Positions 33,334-42,505 of a stretch of 64,000 nucleotides of DNA are shown here, in pieces (position 1 is the stretch's first letter; every line of letters begins with the position of its first letter). Source of the stretch: Mycobacterium sp. Its GTDB lineage: Bacteria > Actinomycetota > Actinomycetes > Mycobacteriales > Mycobacteriaceae. Location: NCBI GenBank assembly GCA_020438845.1, contig JAGQTV010000072.1:62001-126000 (forward strand). The letters run 5' to 3'. The notes under the pieces were generated by a model. The model was not told the origin of the DNA and did not search any database. It was given only the letters and a program-made list of their open reading frames with translations. The position numbers and the translations under genes are program-made.

Positions 33334-35805
33334 ATGACTGGGGACAGGCCCGCCGACCCCGACTGGTCCGCTCTTGAGGAGTTACGCGGCCGCATCACCG
33401 ACCTCGACGGCCACGTCGCACAGTTGCTGTCCGAACGGCAGTCGCTGGTGCGGGAGTACGAGCAGCACCGGTACGCGATCATCGGCCGCCTCCACCCGAC
33501 CGGGACCGTCCCGACGCAGGCGCCCACAACGCTCGCTCCTCCGGCGGCACCCCAGCCGGAATGGTCGGGAGCCCGAGTACGGGCCCTGCTGCTCTGGCTG
33601 GGCGCGGCGCTGCTGGCGATCTCGGCGCTGACCTTCACCGCGGTCGCCTGGTCGATGTTGGGTGAGGGCGGGCGAGCGCTGCTGCTGCTGGGGGCCACTG
33701 CCGGCGTCACCGCACTGGCCTTGTTGGCGCGCCGCCGACTACCCATGACAGCGGAGGCCTTCGTCGGCCTGGCCATCATCCTGTCGCTGGTCGACGTCTA
33801 CGCCGCGCGTCGGGCGGGACTGGCCGGTTGGATCGGAACGCCCGAGATGTCCTGGCAGGTGTGGTGGGCGATCGGCACCGCTGTCGCCGCCGGGTTCGCG
33901 GCCGCCTTGGGCCTTGCCGTTGCGCAACGCACCACCCGGTTCGCCGTGGCGGCACTACTGCCCGTCACGCCCGAACTGCTGGCACTTCGGATCGCGGACA
34001 CCGAGTGGGCCGGGGCCCTGGCCCTTGCCGTGCTGGCGGCGGTGATCCTTGCCGCCCAGCCCCGATGGGCGCGCTACCTCTACCGCGAGGGACACGTGGC
34101 CCTCGGGGTACACGCCGGCGTGTCGTGGCTGGTGGCAGCCGCCCTAGCGGCCGTGGCCGCCGCCCAGCCACGCACGGTGCCGGCCGCCCTGGCCCCGGCA
34201 CTGGCGGTGGCGGCGCTCGCAGGGGCCCCCGAACTGGCCCGGCGCCGCCTGGCCGACATCCCACTGCGCACAGGCGCCGCCGCGCTAGCCGCCGGGGTTC
34301 CGGCCGGGATCGTGCTGACAGTGGTCGCCCCCGCGGTGGGCGTCGATGGCCGACTCACCACCGCCGCCGTTGCCGGCGGCGCAACCATCCTGATGGCTGT
34401 ATTCCTGTCCGCGTTCGTGTCCGGCGAACAACGCGCAGGGGCTCTCATCGCGGGATCGGCGTTCGCACTGCCGGGGACACTGTGGGCACTCGGTATCAGC
34501 GCCCCGACCGTCTACGGACCGCTTGCCTGGCTCACCGACGCATGGACCGGCAATCTCGACCAGGCTGCCCGCGAATCGTATTTCGGACCAGACACCTGGC
34601 CGGAATTGGATGGTTCCTGGCCGGCAGTGGGGACGCTCACGGCGGCCGCGACGGTCGGACTTGTGCTGGGCATCCGCAGGCCAATTCTCATTGGAATCAC
34701 CAGCGCAGCAATCGCTTTCATCAGCGTCCTGCTACCCGTGGCCGCCGGGGCGACGGCACTTGGCGCACTGCTCACCACTATGGCGACCGCCACTCTCATC
34801 GTGCTGGCCAGCGCCTGGGCCGACCGTGGGAACGGCCGCTGGGTCTGGGCGCTGTTACCGGGTGCGGCCGTTGCGGCCGTTGCCACGGCCGGCTGGGCGG
34901 CGGTGTCCCCGGCCGCCTCCGTCCTGGCCCTGGCCATCACGGCCGCCGCCGGCGCGGCCGCAGCATTGATTGCCCGCTCCCCCGCTGCCCGAGCCGGATA
35001 TTCAGCCCTGGCCGGGCTGCTCGCCGTCACGTTCGCGGGCGTCGCCACCCGGGCTGCCGGCGCCGGCCTACCGGCAGCCGGGCTGGCCGCCACCATTGCT
35101 GCCGGAGCGGTCGTATTGTTCGGCATCTACCTGCTGCGTGACCAGCCGAGCGTCGATGTCGCGATCGAGGGTGCCGGTGCGGCGGCGGCCGGTGTCGGAC
35201 TGGTCGCGGCCACCGGGTCCACGCCCTGGCTGGCGGGTGCGTTGACCGCCCTGGTGCCCATCGCGGCGCTCGCCGCCCTGCGTACCGACCGCCGTGTGCT
35301 GTACGGCAGCGCCGCCGGAGTGCTTGCCCTCGGAGCGGTCTGGGCGTGGCTGGACGCCGCCCGGGTCGACGTCGCCGAGGCCTACACCGCACCGGCCGCC
35401 CTGGCGGCGCTGATCGCCGGAATCCTGGCGTGGCGGACGGGACCGGGCCGATCATGGCTGACTCTCGGCCCGGCACTTGTGCTGGCGATCGGCCCGACAT
35501 TGGTGCTGGGGATGGCCGACGAGAGTAACGGCCGCTCCGGTGCCGTCCGGCTGATCGTGGCGGCGGCGCTGTCGCTGGCGGTGGTCATCGCCGGAGCAAT
35601 ATGGCGGCTTCAGGCGCCGCTCTGCCTCGGGGCCGCGGCCCTGCTGGCCCTGGCGATCGACCAGTGGGGCGCGGAGATCGTGCGCATGCCCCGCTGGATC
35701 AGCGTGGGGGTGGTGGGCATCCTGTTGATGTGGATCGGCGCTACATTCGAACATCGCCGGCGCGACTGGCGCCGGGCGTCGGAGGTGTTCGGCCGATTCG
35801 GGTGA
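33334..35805 (+). CDS. Very large alanine-rich polytopic membrane protein
   Basis: ATG 33334 has AAAGGA nine bases upstream, while the longer frame from 33295 has none. 823 residues. An N-terminal coiled region (ALEELRGRITDLDGHVAQLLSERQSLVREYEQH) and a short proline linker precede about 25 short hydrophobic helices from residue 80 to the end. The C-terminus resembles the SCO7613-type domain of actinobacterial membrane proteins (IVRMPRWISVGVVGILLMWIGATFEHRRRDWRR). Function is unknown. It is not a transporter that I recognise: no repeat of charged TM residues. Converges with ndhA 9 bp away. Confidence 0.8.
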   Translation: MTGDRPADPDWSALEELRGRITDLDGHVAQLLSERQSLVREYEQHRYAIIGRLHPTGTVPTQAPTTLAPPAAPQPEWSGARVRALLLWLGAALLAISALTFTAVAWSMLGEGGRALLLLGATAGVTALALLARRRLPMTAEAFVGLAIILSLVDVYAARRAGLAGWIGTPEMSWQVWWAIGTAVAAGFAAALGLAVAQRTTRFAVAALLPVTPELLALRIADTEWAGALALAVLAAVILAAQPRWARYLYREGHVALGVHAGVSWLVAAALAAVAAAQPRTVPAALAPALAVAALAGAPELARRRLADIPLRTGAAALAAGVPAGIVLTVVAPAVGVDGRLTTAAVAGGATILMAVFLSAFVSGEQRAGALIAGSAFALPGTLWALGISAPTVYGPLAWLTDAWTGNLDQAARESYFGPDTWPELDGSWPAVGTLTAAATVGLVLGIRRPILIGITSAAIAFISVLLPVAAGATALGALLTTMATATLIVLASAWADRGNGRWVWALLPGAAVAAVATAGWAAVSPAASVLALAITAAAGAAAALIARSPAARAGYSALAGLLAVTFAGVATRAAGAGLPAAGLAATIAAGAVVLFGIYLLRDQPSVDVAIEGAGAAAAGVGLVAATGSTPWLAGALTALVPIAALAALRTDRRVLYGSAAGVLALGAVWAWLDAARVDVAEAYTAPAALAALIAGILAWRTGPGRSWLTLGPALVLAIGPTLVLGMADESNGRSGAVRLIVAAALSLAVVIAGAIWRLQAPLCLGAAALLALAIDQWGAEIVRMPRWISVGVVGILLMWIGATFEHRRRDWRRASEVFGRFG

Positions 35806-35814
35806 ACCGGGAGA

Positions 35815-37230
35815 CTATCGCGGTGTTTCGGAGCTGTCGAGGCCGAGCTGCAGGGCGTTCCGTTCGACCTCGGCCACCCCTTCCTGAAGTTGTCTCTCCA
35901 TGTAAGTCCGGGCCAGCCGGGCGTAGACCCACTGGCTTGTGGTGGCGAGCTGACCTCGGCTGTTCGAGGTGAACGTGATGATCCAACTGAACAGCGTGCT
36001 GATCCGGTTCTTGAATCCGACCAGGTACAGCAGGTGCAGGAAGAGCCAGGCCAACCAGGCCAGGTAGCCGCCGAACTCCAGCTTTCCGATCTTCGCCACC
36101 GCGTGATGCCGCGAGATGGTCGCCATGCTGCCTTTGTCGAAGTATTTGAACGGCTCCCGGGTCTGGGGATCATCGTGGCCTTTGACCATCCGCTTGATCA
36201 GCTTGGCCGCGTAGCTCGCCCCCTGGATAGCGCCCTGCGCCACGCCCGGCACACCGGGCACACCGGCCATGTCGCCGACGACGAACACGTTCGGGTGGCC
36301 CTTGACTGTGAGGTCGGGTTCGACAACCACACGTCCGCACCGATCGACCTCGGTGCCTTCCGTCTGCTCGGCGATGACCTCGCCCAACGGGCTTGCCTGC
36401 ACGCCGGCTGCCCATACCTTGCAGGCGCATTCGATGCGGCGCTCCTGGCCGGTCTGCTTGTCCTTGACCCGAACACCCATGTAGTCGACGTCGGTGACCA
36501 CTGAGTTCGGGTAGACCTCCACGCCCATCTTCTCCAGTCGGCGCTGAGCCTTGACGCCCAGGTTCTCTCCCATCGGCGACAGCACATACGGTCCGCCGTC
36601 GAAAAGCATCACCCGACACTCGGCGGGGTCGATAGTGCGGAACGCTCCCGGCAACGTGCGCCGCGCCAGTTCGACGATCTGGCCGGCAAGTTCGACTCCG
36701 GTGGGCCCGCCGCCGACCACCACGAACGTCAGCCGCCGGACCCGCTCGTCGTGATCGGTGGTGACCTCGGCCGCCTCGAACGCGCCCATGATGCGTCCGC
36801 GCAGTTCCAGTGCGTCGTCGATGGTCTTCATGCCAGGGGCATAGGTGGCGAAGTGGTCATTGCCGAAGTAGTTCTGCTGCGCACCGGCAGCGACGACCAG
36901 GCTGTCGTATTTGAGAACGGTATTCATGGCCATCAGCCTGGAGGTGACGGTCTGATTCGCCAGGTCGATCTCCTCGACGTCCCCGAGCAGCACCCGGCAG
37001 TTTTTGTTGCGCTTGAGCACCAGTCGGGTGGTGGGCGCGATGTCGCCGGCCGACAGGATGCCAGTGGCCAACTGGTAGAGCAGCGGCTGGAAGAGGTGGC
37101 TGGTGGTCTTGGCCACCAGCGTGATGTCGACGTCAGCGTGCTTGAGGGACTTGGCCGCGGTCAGACCACCGAATCCGGATCCGACGATGACGACGTGATG
37201 GCGGCGGGTTTCCCCGTTTGGACTTGCCAT
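35815..37230 (-). CDS. ndhA: Type II NADH dehydrogenase (NDH-2)
   Basis: 471 residues, the length of mycobacterial NDH-2. GSGFGGL near residue 17 is the FAD-binding Rossmann motif; FVVVGGGPTGVELAGQI near 170 binds NADH. VFVVGDMAGVPGVPGVAQGAIQGASYAA is the FAD/quinone segment. The C-terminal hydrophobic helices (FGGYLAWLAWLFLHLLYLVGFKNRISTLFSWII) anchor it to the membrane face. It oxidises cytosolic NADH and reduces menaquinone without pumping protons. From memory of M. tuberculosis proteins the middle sequence is nearer NdhA than Ndh; alignment would settle it. It diverges from the P-type ATPase across about 140 bp that hold a mini-ORF and the promoters. Confidence 0.9.
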   Translation of the reverse strand: MASPNGETRRHHVVIVGSGFGGLTAAKSLKHADVDITLVAKTTSHLFQPLLYQLATGILSAGDIAPTTRLVLKRNKNCRVLLGDVEEIDLANQTVTSRLMAMNTVLKYDSLVVAAGAQQNYFGNDHFATYAPGMKTIDDALELRGRIMGAFEAAEVTTDHDERVRRLTFVVVGGGPTGVELAGQIVELARRTLPGAFRTIDPAECRVMLFDGGPYVLSPMGENLGVKAQRRLEKMGVEVYPNSVVTDVDYMGVRVKDKQTGQERRIECACKVWAAGVQASPLGEVIAEQTEGTEVDRCGRVVVEPDLTVKGHPNVFVVGDMAGVPGVPGVAQGAIQGASYAAKLIKRMVKGHDDPQTREPFKYFDKGSMATISRHHAVAKIGKLEFGGYLAWLAWLFLHLLYLVGFKNRISTLFSWIITFTSNSRGQLATTSQWVYARLARTYMERQLQEGVAEVERNALQLGLDSSETPR

Positions 37231-37370
37231 TGGCTTTCCTTACAGGCGCTGGTAGCTGGCTGAGAACTGAGGCTACCGCTCGGTCGAGCCCGCCGACGGG
37301 GTATGAGCCATCGAGATCCGCACCCTTCGGTATCCTCTTCGACGACTCCACTATCTCTCGAAGGGACGGC

Positions 37371-37421
37371 ATGCGAACGCCTTCGAGCGCTCTGAGGCCC
37401 GAGGATTTCATCCGGCGATGA
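37371..37421 (+). CDS. 16-residue leader ORF coupled to the P-type ATPase gene
   Basis: ATG 37371, with AAGGGA six bases upstream, opens a frame MRTPSSALRPEDFIRR whose TGA overlaps the ATG of the ATPase gene (ATGA). The large gene has no ribosome site of its own, so ribosomes that finish this peptide probably restart there. The peptide has no obvious regulatory codon run, though five of its sixteen residues are Arg or Pro. If real it is a translational-coupling leader. Confidence 0.45.
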   Translation: MRTPSSALRPEDFIRR

Positions 37422-40400
37422 GCTTGATCGGATTGGTCACCGCACCGGCCCGCACCGCGGCCACCCTTGCCGGATCCGCGGCTCTGCTGGCCGGGTCGGC
37501 AGCATCCCAGGCCGCCGGCCGGGCGCTGGACGCCACGTCAAGCGTGCGCGCGGCAGCCCAGGCTGCAGCCGGAGCAACCCTCGAAGCGGTGGGCGGCCCC
37601 CCGCCGCGGCGCGCCAGCCGACACGGAAGCCGACACTGGATCGAAGTGCGCGGACTCAGCGGCGCCGACGCCGACGAGGTGGCCGACGAGGTACTTCAGG
37701 CCGTGCGGGCAGTTCCCGGCGTCGTCGACGCTGTCCTCAATCGGTCGGTCGCCCGGGTGGTGGTCACCGTCGAGCCACAGGGGTGTGCCGAGGATCTGTC
37801 CGCCGTCGTGGCCGAAGCCGAACAGCGCGTCGGCGCGCATCGCAGGCACGGTCCGCTGACCCTGCCCGGCGACGACCTCGCCGTAGCAGCGCGTGCAGCC
37901 GGAGCGGCCGCCGCGGCGCTCGGCCTCGGCGTTTCGCTCGTGGGCACGTCGATGCGACTACCCGGCGTGCCCAACGTCGTCGCAGTCATTCCCACCCTGG
38001 CCGAGAACATTCCCGCCATCCGACACCAGGTGGTGCGCCGCCTCGGCCCCGAGGGCAGCGATCTGCTGTTTGCGATGACCAACGCCGTCACGGCCGCATT
38101 GACCGTGTCTCCGGTAGCGGCGGCTGCCGAGACTGCGGGTCGAACCCTGCTGTTCCAGGAGGCCTGGACCGCTCGGCAGGCCTGGCATCAGCGTGAACCC
38201 GATCTGGCTGCTGAGTGTGAAGGCGGGCAGATTCCCTTCCACGGCACAACGATTTTCCCTTCCGGGGAAGGCGAGGACTACGCCAACCGGGCCGGCTGGA
38301 TCGGTCTGACCGCCGCGGCTCTGATCGGAGCGCTGTCGCGCGACCCGACCGTGGCCGGGGCAGCCGCTCTTGCGTCCGTCCCCAAGCCCACCCGCGCAAC
38401 CCGAGAGGCATTCGGCTGCGCCATGACTCGGGGCTTGACGTCCCACCATGACGCACTGGTGATACGACCGAAGGCGCTGCGGGCACTGGACCGGGTGGAC
38501 GTCATCATCATCGACCCCCGTTGCCTCTACACCGACGAGCTAACCATCAGCCGCGTACGGGGAGTGAGCAATTCACGCCGCACCCAGGCCTGGCACGCCG
38601 CCCGGGAAGCGCTGCAGCAGGGGACGATGGGGCCGGGCTGGCATCGGCTGGCGTCGATTCCGGGCGCCGGAAAGACCGGCGAGGCGTTGGTGAGTCCGGT
38701 CCGCGCTCCGTTCGCCACTGCGGTGGTCAGCGAGGCGCGCCGCAGCGGGGCGCGGGTGGTCTCCGTCGCTGACGACGGGTTACGTTCCCTCGGACAGGGT
38801 TTCGACACCCTGTACCCGCTGGACGGGTCGCTCGACGACACACTGGCCGGCATCGCCTCGGACCTCAGCGTCGACGGTGCGACGGTCGCGCTGCTGACCA
38901 CCTCGGACATGGCTGCGCAGCACGAGGCCGACATCACCATCGGCATGATCAAGGATTCCAAACCCCCTTGGGGCGCAGACGTTTTCGTCAACGACTTGAC
39001 CGGAGTTTGGCGCATCCTCCGGGCCATACCGGCCGCCCGCTCCGCGTCTACCAACGGGGTTCGGCTGTCCATGTCGAGTACCGCGATCGGTGCGCTGATG
39101 CTCATTCCCGGTGTGCCCGGGTATGCGCCGGACTCGGTGAACGCGGGCGCCCTCGCCGGGCTGTGGCATGGCTTCCGAACGGGTGGCGAGGTTTTCGACG
39201 TCCCACTGCCCACGCCTGAGCCGGGCCTCGAGTGGCACGCGCTGCCCGTCGAACAGGTACGAAGCCTCTTGCCGCGGCCCGACTCGACGCCGGCCGATTC
39301 CCCGCACCGGCCGTCTCCGCTGCTGTGGCCGGTCCGGGTCGCCAGGCAAGCAGCCTCCAGCAGCTGGACGCTGGCCAATGACTTCGCCGCCGAGATGCGG
39401 ACAAACCTGGCCGACCCGATCACCCCGATCCTGGCCACCGGGGCGGTGGCCAGTGCCGTACTGGGCTCTCCCCTTGACGCCGTGCTGGTCGGCGGGGTTC
39501 TGCTGACCAACGCGGCGTTGTCCTCCCAGCAGCAGTTGCACGCCGAGCGGGTGTTGCGACGACTGCTGGCCGTGCAGGATCCGCCGGCCCGACGCAGAGT
39601 CGGGCCACTCGACGACGGCGCGACTGAGGAGGTGGCGGCCAAGTCACTGCGGCCAGGCGATATCATCGAAATCCGCCCGGGCGAAGTCGTCCCCGCCGAC
39701 GCCCGGGTGATCGAGGCCGTCACTGTCGAGGTCGACGAATCGACACTGACCGGAGAGTCGCTGCCGGTGCCCAAGAACACCGATGCCACGCCGGGAGCCC
39801 CCTTGGCCGAGCGGTCGTGCATGCTCTACGCGGGCAGCACGGTGGTCGCCGGAACCGTGCTCGGCGTGGTCACGGCCGTGGGTAACAGCACCGAGATCAG
39901 ACGAGCAATGGCGCTGGCGCCCAAGAAGTCCCGACATATCGGCCTTCAGCATCAGCTGTCCCGGATCACCCGCCGCGCCCTGCCGTGGAGTGTCAGCGGC
40001 GGCGCGTTGGTGGCCTTGCTGGGGGCTCTGCGCGGCATTCCGCTGCGAGATGCCGTGAGCAGCGGCGTATCGGTCACCGTCGCCGCCGTGCCCGAAGGGC
40101 TGCCTCTAGTCGCCACACTGGCGCAGTTGTCGGCCGCCCGCGCTCTGACCGACCGTCATGTGTTGATCCGCAACGCCAACTCCGTCGAGGCCCTGGCCCG
40201 GCTCGACGTCGTGTGCTTCGACAAAACCGGCACGCTCAGCGAAAACCGGCTGCAGGTCAAGAAAGTACAGCCGGTGGCAGGCCGGTCCACTGCAGAGGTG
40301 CTTGAGGCCGCTTCGAGCACCGTCCTGATCCATGACGGGCGAGCCGACCACGCCACCGACGAAGCGATCCGGCACGCGGCCGAGGACGCCCAGGCCGCCG

Positions 40401-41914
40401 TGGCCGGAGACGGTGAGAAGACTGCTGAGCGCCGCGTCTATCTACCGTTCCAATCCGGCCGCCCGTTCGCCGCCACGCTGGCCGGTAACCGGCTGACCAT
40501 CAAAGGCGCGCCCGAGGTGCTCTCAGCGGCTCTCAATGGTGGAGCAAGCGAACTCAAGCCGCTGGTTGGCGAGTTGGCGGCCGACGGTTTGCGTGTCCTG
40601 GCCGTCGCAGAGCGCCGGTTGACCGCCCGGCAGGCCGCCCAGGCGGCCACCAACCCGGCCGCGATGGAGCGGTTGTGCCGCTCCCAACTGACCGCAATCG
40701 GTCTGGTTGGCCTTGCCGACACGCTGCGCGAGAACAGCCCCGAACTGTTGACGGGGCTGGCCGACCGCGGCATCGGAGTGCGATTGGTCACCGGCGATCA
40801 CCCCGTAACAGCTGTGGCCATAGCCAACGATCTGGGCATGACGGTCACTGCAGACGAGGTGATCTCCGGGCCCGACTGGGAATCGCTGGCGGCCGACGAG
40901 CGCGCCGAAGCGGTGACCTCCTGCCTTGTGTTCGCGCGGATGTCCCCCGAGCACAAGGTCGAAGTGGTGCAGACGCTGGAACGGGTCGGCCTGGTCACTG
41001 CGATGGTCGGTGACGGCGCCAACGACGCCGCGGCAATCCGGGCGGCCACCGTCGGCATCGGTGTAGCGGCCGCAGGCAGCGACCCGGCCCGCTCCGCCGC
41101 CGACATCCTGCTGCTCGACGGACACATTGAAGCACTGCTCGACGCGATCGACGAGGGTGAACAACTCTGGCGACGGGTGCAGTCGGCGGTGTCGGTCCTG
41201 CTGGGCGGCAACCTCGGCGAGGTCGCTTTCGCATTGATCTCCGCTCTGGCAAGCGGCCGGTCCGCGCTCAATGCCCGCCAAATGCTGCTGGTGAACATGC
41301 TCACCGACGCACTGCCGGCAGCCGCACTGGCAGTCAGTTCACAGGCCGGTACGGAAGAGATCGACCGCGACGAGGCGGCGATGTGGGAGGCGATCGCGAT
41401 CCGGGGTGGAGTCACCACCGCCGGTGCCACGATGGCCTGGCTCATGGCGCGAATGACGGGCACGCAACGCCGGGCCTCGACAGTGGCGTTGATCGGCCTG
41501 GTCTGCACCCAACTCACTCAGACGCTGGCGGATTCTCGCGATCCCCTGGTGGTGGCGACGGCGGGCGGGTCATTACTGACCTTGGCGACGGTAATCAGCA
41601 TCCCGGGGCTCAGCCACTTGTTCGGCTGCACGCCGATCGGTCCGCTGGGGTGGACCCAGGCTCTGCTGGCCACTGCGACCGCATCGCTGGGGGCGGTGCT
41701 GATCCCTCCGTTGCTGGACAGGTTCAGGCCGGAGGACTCAGTCCTCCAGGACGACCAGGCCGGTTCGGACGAGGACGGCGTAGAGTTCCCGAAGGGGCGG
41801 GGTGAGCAGCCGGACGCCGGCGGCGACGATGGTTTCCGGGCCGACGACACGAGCGATATCGGTCATACCGACAGTCAACCTTCCGCAGGTGACCGCCGAG
41901 ATTCCGCTGAGTGA
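37418..41914 (+). CDS. Giant P-type cation ATPase (CtpH/CtpI type) with degenerate N-terminal half
   Basis: 1498 residues. Residues about 70-150 form an HMA-like fold without CxxC. The C-terminal half is a complete P-type ATPase: ESTLTGESLPVPK, CFDKTGTLSENRL with D935 phosphorylated, KGAPEVL, and MVGDGANDAAAIRAA. The N-terminal half echoes it in broken form. VIIIDPRCLYTDELTISRVRG (D366) stands where DKTGTL would be, and ALLTTSDMAAQHEADITIGM where GDGxND would be. So an inactive duplicated domain precedes the active one, as in mycobacterial CtpH/CtpI. Several TM helices surround both. The transported ion is unassigned. The start is coupled to a leader ORF. A charged tail of about 60 residues ends the protein. 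Confidence 0.9.
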   Translation: MSLIGLVTAPARTAATLAGSAALLAGSAASQAAGRALDATSSVRAAAQAAAGATLEAVGGPPPRRASRHGSRHWIEVRGLSGADADEVADEVLQAVRAVPGVVDAVLNRSVARVVVTVEPQGCAEDLSAVVAEAEQRVGAHRRHGPLTLPGDDLAVAARAAGAAAAALGLGVSLVGTSMRLPGVPNVVAVIPTLAENIPAIRHQVVRRLGPEGSDLLFAMTNAVTAALTVSPVAAAAETAGRTLLFQEAWTARQAWHQREPDLAAECEGGQIPFHGTTIFPSGEGEDYANRAGWIGLTAAALIGALSRDPTVAGAAALASVPKPTRATREAFGCAMTRGLTSHHDALVIRPKALRALDRVDVIIIDPRCLYTDELTISRVRGVSNSRRTQAWHAAREALQQGTMGPGWHRLASIPGAGKTGEALVSPVRAPFATAVVSEARRSGARVVSVADDGLRSLGQGFDTLYPLDGSLDDTLAGIASDLSVDGATVALLTTSDMAAQHEADITIGMIKDSKPPWGADVFVNDLTGVWRILRAIPAARSASTNGVRLSMSSTAIGALMLIPGVPGYAPDSVNAGALAGLWHGFRTGGEVFDVPLPTPEPGLEWHALPVEQVRSLLPRPDSTPADSPHRPSPLLWPVRVARQAASSSWTLANDFAAEMRTNLADPITPILATGAVASAVLGSPLDAVLVGGVLLTNAALSSQQQLHAERVLRRLLAVQDPPARRRVGPLDDGATEEVAAKSLRPGDIIEIRPGEVVPADARVIEAVTVEVDESTLTGESLPVPKNTDATPGAPLAERSCMLYAGSTVVAGTVLGVVTAVGNSTEIRRAMALAPKKSRHIGLQHQLSRITRRALPWSVSGGALVALLGALRGIPLRDAVSSGVSVTVAAVPEGLPLVATLAQLSAARALTDRHVLIRNANSVEALARLDVVCFDKTGTLSENRLQVKKVQPVAGRSTAEVLEAASSTVLIHDGRADHATDEAIRHAAEDAQAAVAGDGEKTAERRVYLPFQSGRPFAATLAGNRLTIKGAPEVLSAALNGGASELKPLVGELAADGLRVLAVAERRLTARQAAQAATNPAAMERLCRSQLTAIGLVGLADTLRENSPELLTGLADRGIGVRLVTGDHPVTAVAIANDLGMTVTADEVISGPDWESLAADERAEAVTSCLVFARMSPEHKVEVVQTLERVGLVTAMVGDGANDAAAIRAATVGIGVAAAGSDPARSAADILLLDGHIEALLDAIDEGEQLWRRVQSAVSVLLGGNLGEVAFALISALASGRSALNARQMLLVNMLTDALPAAALAVSSQAGTEEIDRDEAAMWEAIAIRGGVTTAGATMAWLMARMTGTQRRASTVALIGLVCTQLTQTLADSRDPLVVATAGGSLLTLATVISIPGLSHLFGCTPIGPLGWTQALLATATASLGAVLIPPLLDRFRPEDSVLQDDQAGSDEDGVEFPKGRGEQPDAGGDDGFRADDTSDIGHTDSQPSAGDRRDSAE

Positions 41915-41927
41915 AGGGGAAGCGAAC

Positions 41928-42383
41928 ATGATCCCAATTGCCAAGTCGCTGATCGCAGCCCAACGCGAGGCCTCGCGCCGGGTCGGCGAGGCTCGGAAGT
42001 TCTCCATCAAGCTGCCCCTCATCGGGACCGTCCGGGTTCCGCCGCCCGAGCAGCTGGCTATCTTCTCGGCTTTGGGGGGTCTGACGGCGTTGGGGATTCT
42101 CGACTGGCCGGTGGCGTTGGCGATGGGCATCGGTTCGGCCGTTGTGGGCCGGCAGCTGTCCGAGGTTGAGGCTCGTGAAGAGGAGCTCGCCGAGGCGATC
42201 AAACCGGTCGTGTCCCCCTCGGCCGCCAAAAAAGCACCGGCCAAAAAGGCGCCGGCCAAAAAAGCACCCGCCCAAAAGGCGCCCGCCAAAGCAGCCGCCA
42301 AAAAGGCACCCGCCAAAAAGGCACCCGCCAAGAAAGCCGCAAAGCAAGCACCGGACACGAAGGCGCCTCCCGCGGCCGACTAG
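41928..42383 (+). CDS. Small protein with lysine-rich AKKAP tail
   Basis: ATG 41928 with AGGGGA seven bases upstream gives 151 residues. The first 95 residues include IKLPLIGTVRVPPPEQLAIFSALGGLTALGILDWPVALAMGIGSAVVG, a proline-centred hydrophobic stretch that could lie in a membrane. A Glu-rich helix (LSEVEAREEELAEAIKP) follows. The tail from about 100 is AKKAPAKKAPA repeats, like the WS/DGAT at 28397 and like HupB. I know no family. Possible roles are DNA or membrane surface binding. It lies 13 bp after the P-type ATPase and upstream of chaA. Confidence 0.7.
   Translation: MIPIAKSLIAAQREASRRVGEARKFSIKLPLIGTVRVPPPEQLAIFSALGGLTALGILDWPVALAMGIGSAVVGRQLSEVEAREEELAEAIKPVVSPSAAKKAPAKKAPAKKAPAQKAPAKAAAKKAPAKKAPAKKAAKQAPDTKAPPAAD
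42226..42345. repeat. 15-bp-period repeats encoding AKKAP units
   Basis: Imperfect 15-base units of the form AAARCRCCSGCCAAA fill about 42226-42345, in frame, encoding K-K-A-P-A. The same unit at the protein level occurs at 28424-28600. Confidence 0.85.
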
Positions 42384-42447
42384 CTCCGCGGCTGTCCCGA
42401 GCAATCGTTACTCAGCGAGCGCTCGACCAATCTGGGACAGTGCTCGA

Positions 42448-42500
42448 TGTGACCGCTAACGCTGAGGGGCCTCCTGTGACCGCTAACGCCGAGGGCCTTC
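42448..42500. repeat. Tandem duplication of the chaA start region
   Basis: TGTGACCGCTAACGCTGAGGGG (from 42448) is followed by TGTGACCGCTAACGCCGAGGG (from 42475), with only small differences; a third partial copy TGTGACC is the true chaA start at 42501. The unit is 26-27 bases. Confidence 0.85.
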
Positions 42501-42505
42501 TGTGA
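42449..42505 (+). CDS. 18-residue leader ORF coupled to chaA
   Basis: GTG 42449 opens MTANAEGPPVTANAEGLL, a duplicated octapeptide-like sequence, ending in TGA at 42503-42505 that overlaps the chaA GTG (GTGA). A second GTG at 42476 is in the same frame. It lies within a tandem repeat. There is no strong ribosome site before it. Translation is uncertain; the precise stop/start overlap is the evidence. Confidence 0.35.
   Translation: MTANAEGPPVTANAEGLL

Noticed and set aside
41738-42358. Minus-strand frame with repeated AGAFLAG-like residues
   Set aside because: Antisense of the AKKAP repeats and the ATPase tail; no ribosome site or family.
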